Shown one piece after another: positions 25,971 to 34,527 of a stretch of 64,000 nt of DNA. Both the position numbers and the translations under genes were made by a program. The stretch spans positions 1 to 64,000 of the forward strand of contig NZ_JARYZI010000001.1 in NCBI RefSeq assembly GCF_029914245.1, in the 5' to 3' direction. How positions within the stretch are numbered: the stretch's first letter is position 1; every line of letters starts with the position of its first letter. This DNA is from Fusibacter bizertensis. Its GTDB lineage: Bacteria; Bacillota; Clostridia; Peptostreptococcales; Acidaminobacteraceae. The notes beneath the pieces were generated by a model. That model saw only the letters and a program-made list of their open reading frames with translations, searched no databases and was not told the DNA's origin.

Positions 25971-26975
25971 ATGAGAAAGGTTTTAGCATTATTATTGGTA
26001 TTTGTGCTGGCTATGGGGATGTTAGCAGGATGTAGCACGGGTTCTGACACGGCTACTACAGCAGCAACAACGGCAGCAGCAGGTGGGGAAACAGCAGAAA
26101 CTTATAGAGTTGCTTATATCGCAAGAGCACAAGCAGATTCATTTGCAGCATGGCTTGCAAATGCGGTTATGGAAGAAGCAGACAAATATGAAAACATCAC
26201 AGTAGATGTATTTGATGGTCAAGCAAGTGATGACATTGAAAATGGGTTGATTGAAAATGCAATCACAAATAAATACGATGCAATTATCGTTCAACCTAAC
26301 AATGGAGAAGCACAAAGACCATATGTTGAAAAATCAGTTGCAGCAGGTATTGTAACTATTACAACAAATGCAAGAATTTCTGGTATCGAAGGCGCATCTT
26401 CAGTAGATGCTGATCCATACCTCCAAGCAAAAGTTAACGCAGATGCTGCAGTAGAGCAAATTCCACAAAACGCAAAAGTTGTTGTGTTATTGGGCCCTCC
26501 AGGAAACTTCCACGCTGATTCAAGACGTGAAAGCTGGCAAAAAGAATTCTTCGACAAAAGACCTGATGTAGAAATCGTTGGCGAAGAAATTGCAAACTGG
26601 AACAAGGACGAAGCAATGAACTACATGGAAACTTGGGTACAAGCAAATGATCAAATTGATGCAATCATTGCTATGAACGATAACATGGCTGCTGGTGCAC
26701 TTGAAGTTATCAAAGACAATGCAAAATTTAATAACATCTTAGCTTATGGCGTTGATGGTACTGCTGAAGCTTGTTTACTCATCAAAGATGGCAAACTAAC
26801 TTCTACAAGCTTACAATCAGCTTATGCACTTGCAGAAGGCTTACTTGATACAAGTAACAAATTATTAACTGGTCAAGAAACTCAAATCGACATTGATATC
26901 GACTGTCCACTAATTACTCTTGACAACGTAGATGAATATATCGAAATGCACAAAAAAGCTGGTGCAATTCAATAA
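25971..26975 (+). CDS. Sugar-binding lipoprotein, RbsB-like (periplasmic-binding type 1)
   Basis: A 334-residue binding lipoprotein. Residues 1-21 are a signal with lipobox MLAGC (Cys21), followed by a Ser/Thr/Ala-rich linker to residue 45. The fold is that of the ribose/galactose binding family: AYIARAQADSFAAWLANA, IENAITNKYDAIIVQPNN, IIAMNDNMAAGALEVI and ILAYGVDGTAEACLLIKDG. It delivers ligand to the RbsA/RbsC-type importer just upstream. Note that the locus thus has two different binding proteins, this one for uptake and a MalE-like one with the kinase. Confidence 0.92.
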   Translation: MRKVLALLLVFVLAMGMLAGCSTGSDTATTAATTAAAGGETAETYRVAYIARAQADSFAAWLANAVMEEADKYENITVDVFDGQASDDIENGLIENAITNKYDAIIVQPNNGEAQRPYVEKSVAAGIVTITTNARISGIEGASSVDADPYLQAKVNADAAVEQIPQNAKVVVLLGPPGNFHADSRRESWQKEFFDKRPDVEIVGEEIANWNKDEAMNYMETWVQANDQIDAIIAMNDNMAAGALEVIKDNAKFNNILAYGVDGTAEACLLIKDGKLTSTSLQSAYALAEGLLDTSNKLLTGQETQIDIDIDCPLITLDNVDEYIEMHKKAGAIQ

Positions 26976-27004
26976 TACTAGTATTTTTTTAGTAATCTCC
27001 CTGC

Positions 27005-27029
27005 GTAAGCGGCTTCATCGGCCGCTTAC
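27005..27029. other. GC-rich intercistronic hairpin
   Basis: GTAAGCGGC and GCCGCTTAC with a 7-base loop, 30 bases after the binding-protein stop. No T-run follows, so it looks like an mRNA 3'-end stabiliser or partial processing/attenuation point rather than a full terminator. A short AATACTAGTATT palindrome followed by seven T lies just upstream (26983-26999). Confidence 0.6.
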
Positions 27030-27111
27030 CATACATATAGCAAATTGACGCTAAATATACCATAAACTGCGTTTTTTTGCATATTAATCTAAACAACCTA
27101 GGAGGTTTGAC

Positions 27112-28152
27112 ATGAAAAATAAAGCGGCGTTTATGTCCGGTACAAACAATATGATTTTCAAAGACATTCCAGTACCTGAAATTGCACCACATGAGGTTCT
27201 TGTAGAAATTGACGTAGTTGGTATCTGTGGTTCTGATGGCCACTACTATGAACATGGAAACATCGGCGATTTCGTCGTTCAAGGTGATTTTATCCTAGGT
27301 CACGAGAGTGCAGGTTTTGTTGCTGCCGTAGGTAGTGACGTAACTTCACTAAAAGTCGGCGATCGAGTTGCACTTGAACCAGGTGTAGTTTGTGGCAAGT
27401 GCGAGCAATGTCTATCAGGTAAATATAACTTATGTGAACACGTTGAATTCTTTGCAACACCTCCATATCATGGCGTTTTCGCAAACTACGTAAAGCATCC
27501 CGAAAATTTATGCTTTAAATTACCAGAAAACGTATCAAACATGGAAGGCGCACTTGTTGAACCTTTAGCTGTTGGACTACATGCAGCATCGCAAGGCGAC
27601 GTTAAACTTGGAGATACAGTTGTTGTTTTTGGTGCAGGTTGCATAGGACTCGTTTCGATGCTCGCAAGTAAAGCAAGAGGTGCTTCAAAAGTATACGTTG
27701 TCGACATCATTGATAAGCGCTTAGAATTTGCAAAAAAATTAGGTGCTACTGAAGTGATCAATGCAAAGAATGAAGATGTTATTGCAAAAATTGATGCACT
27801 TACAGAAGGAAAAGGGGCTCATGTTGTGATAGAAACAGCTGGCTCACCGATAACTATCGGTCAAAGTGCAAGTGTTTTAAGAAAAGCTGGTACTGTTGTA
27901 CTCGTTGGTATGACAATAAAACCCGAGACAAATTATGATTTCATGAAATTGATGAGTAAAGAAGGTACTATCAAAACGATCTTTAGATATAGAAACCTTT
28001 ACCCCGTAGCTATTAACGCAATTAGTAGCGGTACAATAGATGTTAAAAGTATTGTGACACATGAATTTGACTTTGAAAATATCAAGGAAGCTTTCGACTT
28101 TGTTGCTGAGAATCCAACAGACGTTGTAAAAGCAGTTATCAAAATCAAATAG
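27112..28152 (+). CDS. Zinc-dependent polyol dehydrogenase, sorbitol/xylitol dehydrogenase type
   Basis: A 346-residue medium-chain dehydrogenase. Catalytic zinc ligands are in VGICGSDGHYY (Cys near 39) and LGHES (His near 63). The structural zinc lobe is CGKCEQCLSGKYNLC (residues 92-106). The NAD-binding motif is VVVFGAGCIGLVSM near residue 170, followed by VVDIIDKRLEFAKKLG, whose Asp favours NAD. The family oxidises sorbitol, xylitol or related polyols to ketoses. Being followed 16 bases later by xylulokinase argues for a product of D-xylulose, hence xylitol or D-arabitol as substrate (inference). Confidence 0.9.
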   Translation: MKNKAAFMSGTNNMIFKDIPVPEIAPHEVLVEIDVVGICGSDGHYYEHGNIGDFVVQGDFILGHESAGFVAAVGSDVTSLKVGDRVALEPGVVCGKCEQCLSGKYNLCEHVEFFATPPYHGVFANYVKHPENLCFKLPENVSNMEGALVEPLAVGLHAASQGDVKLGDTVVVFGAGCIGLVSMLASKARGASKVYVVDIIDKRLEFAKKLGATEVINAKNEDVIAKIDALTEGKGAHVVIETAGSPITIGQSASVLRKAGTVVLVGMTIKPETNYDFMKLMSKEGTIKTIFRYRNLYPVAINAISSGTIDVKSIVTHEFDFENIKEAFDFVAENPTDVVKAVIKIK

Positions 28153-28168
28153 AAAAGGGGTTTTCAGT

Positions 28169-29638
28169 ATGTATTTTATAGGCGTGGATCTAGGGACTTC
28201 ATCAGTAAAAATTCTTGTGATGGATGATAAAGGGCAAATACTAAGCACTGTTACAAAGGATTATCCACTTTATTTTCCAAAGGCATTATGGTCCGAACAA
28301 AATCCTCAAGATTGGTTAGAACAGTCGTTAGTCGGCATAAAAGAGGCACTACTAGGTTTAGAAACTTCAAAAGTTAAAGCCATTAGTTTTAGTGGTCAGA
28401 TGCATGGTCTCGTCATGCTTGATTCACACGACAATGTCATCAGACCAGCCATTTTATGGAATGACCAAAGAAGTATTATAGAGACAAATTATCTAAATGA
28501 GGAAATTGGTATAGATAAGCTGACAAGTTATACTGGGAACATTGCATTTCCAGGATTTACAGCGCCAAAACTTCTTTGGGTTAAAGAAAACGAACCAGAA
28601 AACTTTGCAAAAATTAATAAAGTGATGTTACCGAAAGATTATCTAGCCTATAAAATGACTGGGAACTTTGCAACAGATTATGCTGATGCTTCAGGTTCAC
28701 TATACCTTGATGTTGAAAGCAAAACATGGTCACAAGACATGCTAGAAATACTTGGTATTGAAGATGCTGTATTGCCAAAACTATATGAATCTTATGCATC
28801 AATTGGTACACTTAGTGAAGAAGTATCACTTTATCTTGGTTTTGATCATGAAGTGACCGTTACAATCGGGAGCGGCGATCAAGCCTGTGCAGCAGTAGGT
28901 GGAGGCGTGGTGTCACCAGGTCGTTGTTCTGTATCTCTGGGGACATCAGGAGTTGTTTTTGTTCACAGTGATACCTTTATCAAAGACCCTAACAACGGCT
29001 TACATGCCTTTTGCCATGCAAATGGCGCATATCATCTAATGGGATGCATGCTCTCTGCAGCGGGTTCGCTCAAGTGGTGGGTCGAAGAAATATTAAAATC
29101 AAATGACTATGATCATTTAATGGATTATGCTGAAGAAGCAAAACTCGATAACGGTCTATATTTCTTGCCTTATCTTATGGGTGAAAGAAGCCCTCACAAT
29201 GATCCACATGCAAGAGGTGTGTTTTGGGGACTTAACTTATCTCACAGTCAAGGTGATATGACAAGAGCCGTCATTGAAGGCGTCGCTTTTGGACTTCGTG
29301 ATTCCTTTGAAATCGTTCAGTCACTTGGACAAGAAATCACTGAAATTCGCATCAATGGTGGCGGCTCTAAAAATGACTTTTGGTGTCAAATGATTGCTGA
29401 TGTACTGAGCACAAAAGTTGTAAAACTCGAGACAGATGCAGGACCTGCCTATGGTGCAGCGATTCTGGCAGCAGTCGGATCCGGTCAATTTGAATCTGTG
29501 AAGCAAGCCTGTGATACATTGATCAAGACAACCGACAGCTATATGCCTAGTGAAACTCAAGCAATAGCTTATGATAAAAAATATAAATCATTTGCAAAAC
29601 TGTATCCTGCACTTAAAGCACTTTTCCCTGAGGTGTAA
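28169..29638 (+). CDS. xylB: Xylulokinase
   Basis: A 489-residue FGGY-family kinase. The N-terminus FIGVDLGTSSVKILVMD is the phosphate-binding loop; SGQMHGLVMLD near residue 75 and ILWNDQR near residue 99 are characteristic of XylB. The C-terminal domain has SVSLGTSGVVF, YLMGERSPHNDP and INGGGSKNDFWCQM. It makes D-xylulose 5-phosphate for the pentose phosphate pathway and is the last gene of the sugar operon; the stop overlaps the palindromic repeat that probably terminates transcription. Confidence 0.93.
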   Translation: MYFIGVDLGTSSVKILVMDDKGQILSTVTKDYPLYFPKALWSEQNPQDWLEQSLVGIKEALLGLETSKVKAISFSGQMHGLVMLDSHDNVIRPAILWNDQRSIIETNYLNEEIGIDKLTSYTGNIAFPGFTAPKLLWVKENEPENFAKINKVMLPKDYLAYKMTGNFATDYADASGSLYLDVESKTWSQDMLEILGIEDAVLPKLYESYASIGTLSEEVSLYLGFDHEVTVTIGSGDQACAAVGGGVVSPGRCSVSLGTSGVVFVHSDTFIKDPNNGLHAFCHANGAYHLMGCMLSAAGSLKWWVEEILKSNDYDHLMDYAEEAKLDNGLYFLPYLMGERSPHNDPHARGVFWGLNLSHSQGDMTRAVIEGVAFGLRDSFEIVQSLGQEITEIRINGGGSKNDFWCQMIADVLSTKVVKLETDAGPAYGAAILAAVGSGQFESVKQACDTLIKTTDSYMPSETQAIAYDKKYKSFAKLYPALKALFPEV

Positions 29639-29708
29639 GAAAGCTAAAAGGTGTCAGGTCATAGTTAGCCAAAAGGCTAACTATGACCTGACACCTTTTA
29701 GCTTTCTT
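29637..29708. repeat. Palindromic repeat, complete copy with the longest stem
   Basis: Perfect 34-base arms (29637-29670 and 29675-29708) with an AAAA loop. The core is the same as at 5013 and 8092, but the outer stem is AAGAAAGCT paired with AGCTTTCTT, unlike any other copy. The first two bases belong to the xylB stop codon. Confidence 0.95.
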
Positions 29709-29925
29709 ATTGCAAAGTTTAATAACTATTTAATATTTATAGTAGATTTTTTTAATGTCGTAGAAATATGATGAGAGTGTAGAGATTATCGGAAAGTTGT
29801 GATATGCCTATGTGCAGTGTTTATATCAATTGCTAATCACACATATAAATGGTAAACTTTAGTAAAAGAATCAAACCTCATGAACCTGTGAGACCAATAA
29901 TGATATATTAGATGGAGGTTTTGAT

Positions 29926-30840
29926 ATGGGATTTATAATTGCAATTGTACTGGTCGCTTTTTTACTGATATTAATTACTACAAACGTAAGGATTGTTCCA
30001 CAGTCTGAGGCCTATGTCCTAGAAAGACTAGGCGCTTATCTCACAACTTGGGAAACAGGTATTCATTTTAAAATTCCACTCATCGATCGCATCGCTAAAA
30101 AAGTCTCTCTAAAAGAGATCGTTGCAGACTTTCCACCACAGCCTGTAATTACTAAAGACAATGTTACAATGAAAATAGATACCGTTATTTTCTTTCAAAT
30201 TACGGATGCAAAGCTCTATACTTATGGCGTAACACAACCGATGTTCGCAATCGAAAGTATAACTGCGACCACGCTAAGAAACCTTATCGGAGAACTTGAA
30301 CTAGACGAATCATTATCATCTAGAGATCATGTTAACTCATCTATGAGAACAATTTTAGACATTGCAACTGATCCATGGGGGATAAAAGTTAACCGTGTTG
30401 AACTTAAAAACATTTTACCGCCTAAAGAGATTCAAGAAGCGATGGAAAAACAGATGCGCGCTGAAAGAGGAAGAAGAGAAATTATACTCCGCGCTGAGGG
30501 TGAAAAAAGCTCTACAATTCTTGTAGCAGAAGGGGAGAAAGAATCTCTAATCTTAAATGCTGAAGCTGAAAAACAATCTGCAATCCTATATGCTGAAGGT
30601 CGTAAAATCCAAAAGATTACTGAAGCAGATGGTGAAGCAGTTGCTATTAGAACAATTCAAAGTGCTACCGCTAAAGGCCTTGAGATGTTAAAAGAAGTAC
30701 ATGTTGATGAAGCTGTTTTAACTATCAGGGGACTTGAAGCACTGGCTAAAGTTGCAGATGGTAAATCAACTAAATTGATAATTCCTACTGATATAACAAA
30801 TACAAATTATATGGCCAAAAGGGAATTAAGCAACAAATAA
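29926..30840 (+). CDS. SPFH/band 7 (stomatin-like, paraslipin/QmcA-type) protein
   Basis: A 304-residue membrane scaffold protein. Residues 1-20 are an N-terminal membrane segment; residues 21-185 form the SPFH domain (IVPQSEAYVLERLGAYLTTW, IDTVIFFQITDAKLYTYGV, TLRNLIGELELDESLSSRD). Residues 185-250 form a charged coiled coil with the repeated xAEGEKxSxIL pattern. Homologues organise membrane microdomains. Its usual partner, an NfeD protein, is not adjacent. TGGAGG precedes the ATG, and a terminator follows. Confidence 0.92.
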   Translation: MGFIIAIVLVAFLLILITTNVRIVPQSEAYVLERLGAYLTTWETGIHFKIPLIDRIAKKVSLKEIVADFPPQPVITKDNVTMKIDTVIFFQITDAKLYTYGVTQPMFAIESITATTLRNLIGELELDESLSSRDHVNSSMRTILDIATDPWGIKVNRVELKNILPPKEIQEAMEKQMRAERGRREIILRAEGEKSSTILVAEGEKESLILNAEAEKQSAILYAEGRKIQKITEADGEAVAIRTIQSATAKGLEMLKEVHVDEAVLTIRGLEALAKVADGKSTKLIIPTDITNTNYMAKRELSNK

Positions 30841-30909
30841 ACCAGAAAAATTAATTAATAAACGTTTATGTATAAAGTGTAGCTGAGCACATTTATACAT
30901 AACATATAT

Positions 30910-30956
30910 AAGACAGGATTTCAGTAGTTTATATACTTGAAATTCTGTCTTTTTTC
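30910..30956 (+). terminator. Intrinsic terminator after the SPFH gene
   Basis: AAGACAGGATTTCA pairs with TGAAATTCTGTCTT (one G-T pair), then TTTT. Located 70 bases after the stop codon. Confidence 0.88.
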
Positions 30957-31019
30957 ACTGTTAAGACCAAATGTAACTTTTGATCTGTAAACTATATTTT
31001 AAATACATAGGAGGTAAAT

Positions 31020-31376
31020 ATGTTATCTATTTTGGCACGTTTCAAATGGTTTTTTATGATTATAGCCGTTGAACTTTTCTTTTACTCAAGAGCGCAACCT
31101 GAAAATTATGAGTTATTCTTTTTTGGATGGGGTTTACTTTCATTTCTTTTGCTCATCAACAATATATTTAGACGCAGCGATCGTATGCCAATGCTCGGTG
31201 CAGGCGCTAATTCAAGTACAAGATATGCATACATGTCTACAGCATTAGTCGAAGAACAGTTTGAAGAAGGGAAGAAAAAAAAATTTGGTGGAGGCATTTT
31301 TGATTTTGTAAATCTATCTTATCTGATCTTGCTAGTCGTTAATATCATCGCATATATCCTTATTATGCCAAAATAA
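31020..31376 (+). CDS. Small membrane protein of unknown function
   Basis: A 118-residue protein. Two hydrophobic segments near the N-terminus (residues 7-24 and 31-50) are followed by a polar loop with EEQFEEGKKKKFGGG and a third segment at residues 96-115. A strong TAGGAGGTAAAT ribosome site supports expression. It lies between the SPFH gene terminator and the rnpB promoter. No family recognised. Confidence 0.65.
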   Translation: MLSILARFKWFFMIIAVELFFYSRAQPENYELFFFGWGLLSFLLLINNIFRRSDRMPMLGAGANSSTRYAYMSTALVEEQFEEGKKKKFGGGIFDFVNLSYLILLVVNIIAYILIMPK

Positions 31377-31401
31377 GTATGTTGCGTACCATATAAGTCT
31401 T

Positions 31402-31430
31402 TACAGCACTCTTAATATCGTTTATAATAG
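31402..31430 (+). promoter_or_regulatory. rnpB promoter
   Basis: TTTACA (31402-31407), 17 bases, TATAAT (31425-31430), placing transcription start at about the first base of the RNase P RNA (31437). Confidence 0.85.
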
Positions 31431-31436
31431 CAAAGA

Positions 31437-31763
31437 GTAAATCAGATGATCGCGTGCCTTTGGTACGAGGAAAGTCCGAGCTCCATAGAGCAGGGTGCTG
31501 GGTAATACCCAGTGGAGGTGACTCCAAGGATAGTGCAACAGAAATAGACCGCCTCGCAAGAGGTAAGGATGGAAAGGTGAGGTAAGAGCTCACCAGCGTA
31601 TAGGTGACTATGCGGCTCTGTAAACCCCATCTGGAGCAAGACCAAGTAGGGTGTAAAAAAGAGGCTGCTCGTCTCTCCCAGTGGTAGGTCGCTTGAGCGT
31701 CTCGGCAACGATTCGCCTAGATAGATGATCGTCTAATACAGAACTCGGCTTATAGATTTACTC
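31437..31763 (+). ncRNA. rnpB: RNase P RNA, bacterial type A
   Basis: The RNA component of RNase P, which matures tRNA 5' ends. The terminal helix P1 is GAGTAAATC (31437-31445) with GATTTACTC (31755-31763). Conserved core elements are GAGGAAAGTCCG (31469-31480), AGTGCAACAGAAA (31532-31544), GGATGGAAAGGTG and the 3' strand ACAGAACTCGGCTTAT (31738-31753). The layout with GAGCAAGACC and AGGGTG in the specificity domain fits type A rather than the Bacillus type B. Several small open frames on the minus strand here are spurious. Confidence 0.97.
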
Positions 31764-31766
31764 AAC

Positions 31767-31806
31767 AAAGAAACCGCTTCCTGCAAAGGAATGCGGTTTC
31801 TTTGTT
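31767..31806 (+). terminator. rnpB terminator
   Basis: AAAGAAACCGCTTCC pairs with GGAATGCGGTTTCTTT (one bulge), followed by GTTTT. Directly after the mature 3' end of rnpB. Confidence 0.88.
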
Positions 31807-32223
31807 TTCTAATATCATTTATGAGCTGCTCTTGTAATATATGTTGAAAAATCAGAATTAACAGACTGAGTTTACCTTTAAATTAATAAAATATATTTAT
31901 TTAAAACGATTTATTGTTATGTAAATCATAGATCACATAAACACCTGTAATATCAGGTGTTTTTTTTATAAGATAATATTATGTCACATAGAAAATTATA
32001 AGTTGTATAAATAAATCTATATTAAACAAAAATTAATATTGTTTAATTATAGTTCAGTTGATATAATCATTTAAATAAGAGAGCTACAAGGTTTTTAGTT
32101 ATTACAAAGACATTATTTGAACTGCATGTATGCATAAAGAAAACGCACTAAAATAGATTAATTTGTCTTATGATTTTGAATTTCAATGTAGCTTTTTTAA
32201 TTAAAATTTAAAAGGAGTTTATA
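31807..32223. other. AT-rich gene-free stretch with an isolated terminator
   Basis: No credible gene is seen. The stretch holds one intrinsic terminator (AAACACCTG, loop, CAGGTGTTT, T-run, 31939-31968) whose transcript is not obvious; it may be a second stop behind rnpB or end a short unannotated RNA. The rest is very AT-rich leader for the gene at 32224, whose ribosome site is AAAAGGAG. Confidence 0.6.
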
Positions 32224-34527
32224 ATGAACCATTGCAAAAAATGCAACAAAGAAATTGATTCAAATGAGCATATATGTGCTGACTGCTTGATAATTGAGCA
32301 AAGAAACAAATCTGAGAATCCCCCAAATTTAGATTCTAAATTTAAAAAAATGCTCGACACATTAAAAAACTTCACCATCAACGATTTTAAAAAAATCGGA
32401 GTATTAAGCGCTTTAACTTATATTTCAATTTTTATTTTATCTTTTTTACTCAATTTAATTTTTAAAATTATTGTCAATTCTAATGTAGAAAATATGCTTG
32501 GAGAGTTAGGATTACTTACAAATTATAAAGATGCTCTCAGTGTATTTTTCAATCCAATTCAAACTATTAATTTGTTATTTCGGAATAATATCATAATATC
32601 AATTAATGATGTTCAGTCTTTTACTACGTTCGGGATTGGCTTAATTTTTTTTCAAGTTTTATTAATGACTTCAATCTTTATAGCATATAAATTATATTAC
32701 TTAATACTTAAACAAGATTATCTACGAGTAAGCTATATTTTCACTTCTACAATTATCATTGGTATTTTTAATGCAATCTTAAATGTTATATTTGCTAGTC
32801 GCTCTGAAATTGATCTAATAATAATTTCAACTAGTTTTACAATTAAGGGTTCGACACTATATGGGTTGTTTATTATCCCTATAATCATTTTTTTTATTGG
32901 ATATCTTTCTAAACGATTCATTGAGACCAAGATAAAAATATCCTTAAAAAAAGAAACAATCAAAGTATTATCTCAAAGAAATATTCCTTTTACATTATTT
33001 TCAATCGGCTTAATTTTATCCACAGTTATTCGTTCTTTGACGCTTTCAATACAGCTTGAATTAGGAATAATCAAAACATTCATTATAACTTTGATAACTA
33101 TTCCAAATGTAATATTAATGTCTTTTTTCAATAGTTTAGGAGTTCCAAATACAATTGCATTTAATAATGAAATTAAATATTTCTATGATTTTTATTTCTC
33201 AGGAAATTTCAACATTCTTATTGCAATTTTTAATCTTGCCATGATGATGTTATTTGTGCTATCTTTGTTCAATTTTATGCAAACACATCAAAACTCAGTT
33301 TTTAAAAAAAATACACTAACAAGAAATGCTATTTTTTCAATTATTTGTTTGCTATTTGTAATCTATTTTTCCAGAACCTCATTTAGCTCAAGCATTAGTT
33401 TTTTGGGCGAAACCGAAAAAACAACGTTCTATTTAGGTTTGCCTTATTTTCTAACACTGCTAATTGCTTCTTCTTGGATTTTAGCAACTTTCAATTTGAA
33501 CCACTTTAAACCTGAGCTTGTGAACGGTATTTCAAGTCCTATTAATACTTTTTTGAATAGAAAATACGCATTAATCGCTATAATTCTTTTTACGCTTATT
33601 TTAAATTTTCCATACTCATTTGTATTTGATAAATCAAATGGAGCATCATCTAGTTCAGCACCCTGGGAATCAAATAGTGAAAAACTAACTGATTCAGGAG
33701 AGATATCATATCAGTCAATTTCTAATGGCGAACATTTATTAATCGATAATAAAACCATACTAATTTCAAATTATAGTGGGCTCTACAAAATTGATATTCA
33801 TTCTAAAGCAATAGAAAAAATATCTGAAAAAATGGTTTTTAGTGACATAATTTATTCAAACGGAAATATTTTCACTATATCTCCTATGGGATTACAAATT
33901 ATTGATATTAACGGTGAAGAAAAATCACTTATACCACTCGTTACAAACTATAATATCTCAATAGATGGCCAGGCAATCTTAGATAGAGATACTGATCGTG
34001 TATTCAATCTATCTGGAGACCCTCTATACAAAATCAGGATTCCTTATGCTAAAATTTATTTGCTCGATCTTAAAACAGCGCTTATTATTGATGAGAATAG
34101 AACCTTATTAACTTATGACTTAGAAAGTGAAACATCTGAAGAAATAGCTGATTTTACTGGTTCTATTTATATCTATAATGATACTTATATGTACTCATCT
34201 ATTGACGAAACTGGCAATCAAATTTATAAGGTCTTGAATTCCGATGTAACACTAAAAGACTTTCCTCAAAACAATATAATAGTAAAAGGTGGAGAATGGT
34301 ATTTGGATTTTGAGTTAAATCAATTACTATGGCTAAATAAAGATAATACCCTGAGCAAAGAAAATCGTCCTTTTAAATTCGGAAAAAATTTAATTGTTGA
34401 CCAAGTTGATTTAAACAATAACTCCTTATTAATTCGATCAAATACTGACTACTTTATATTTGATGTTCAAACTGGTCTACTAAGAAGTTTGAACATCGAG
34501 ATGAAAGGAGAACTTAAAAATGAATAA
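32224..34527 (+). CDS. Zinc-ribbon membrane protein with extracytoplasmic propeller-like C-terminal domain, unknown function
   Basis: A 767-residue protein I cannot assign. Residues 4-21 form a zinc ribbon (CKKCNKEIDSNEHICADC). Residues 55-475 contain about nine hydrophobic segments in Yip1-like grouping. After a last segment (about 452-470) comes an outside domain of about 290 residues with repeated strand motifs such as LIDNKTILISNYSGLYKID and IIDENRTLLTYDLESE, suggesting a beta-propeller. The next gene, a lipoprotein, starts eight bases before this stop, so the two products probably act together at the membrane. Confidence 0.75.
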   Translation: MNHCKKCNKEIDSNEHICADCLIIEQRNKSENPPNLDSKFKKMLDTLKNFTINDFKKIGVLSALTYISIFILSFLLNLIFKIIVNSNVENMLGELGLLTNYKDALSVFFNPIQTINLLFRNNIIISINDVQSFTTFGIGLIFFQVLLMTSIFIAYKLYYLILKQDYLRVSYIFTSTIIIGIFNAILNVIFASRSEIDLIIISTSFTIKGSTLYGLFIIPIIIFFIGYLSKRFIETKIKISLKKETIKVLSQRNIPFTLFSIGLILSTVIRSLTLSIQLELGIIKTFIITLITIPNVILMSFFNSLGVPNTIAFNNEIKYFYDFYFSGNFNILIAIFNLAMMMLFVLSLFNFMQTHQNSVFKKNTLTRNAIFSIICLLFVIYFSRTSFSSSISFLGETEKTTFYLGLPYFLTLLIASSWILATFNLNHFKPELVNGISSPINTFLNRKYALIAIILFTLILNFPYSFVFDKSNGASSSSAPWESNSEKLTDSGEISYQSISNGEHLLIDNKTILISNYSGLYKIDIHSKAIEKISEKMVFSDIIYSNGNIFTISPMGLQIIDINGEEKSLIPLVTNYNISIDGQAILDRDTDRVFNLSGDPLYKIRIPYAKIYLLDLKTALIIDENRTLLTYDLESETSEEIADFTGSIYIYNDTYMYSSIDETGNQIYKVLNSDVTLKDFPQNNIIVKGGEWYLDFELNQLLWLNKDNTLSKENRPFKFGKNLIVDQVDLNNNSLLIRSNTDYFIFDVQTGLLRSLNIEMKGELKNE

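Noticed and set aside
5013-29708. Could the repeated palindromes be a CRISPR array?
   Set aside because: Copies are kilobases apart, each sits at a gene end, and there are no regular spacers or cas genes.
29571-29771. Small open frame across the palindromic repeat after xylB
   Set aside because: Formed by the xylB end and both repeat arms, with no ribosome site; an artefact of the hairpin sequence.
31442-31708. Minus-strand open frames across rnpB
   Set aside because: The RNase P RNA is clear in sequence and structure; the frames have no ribosome sites.
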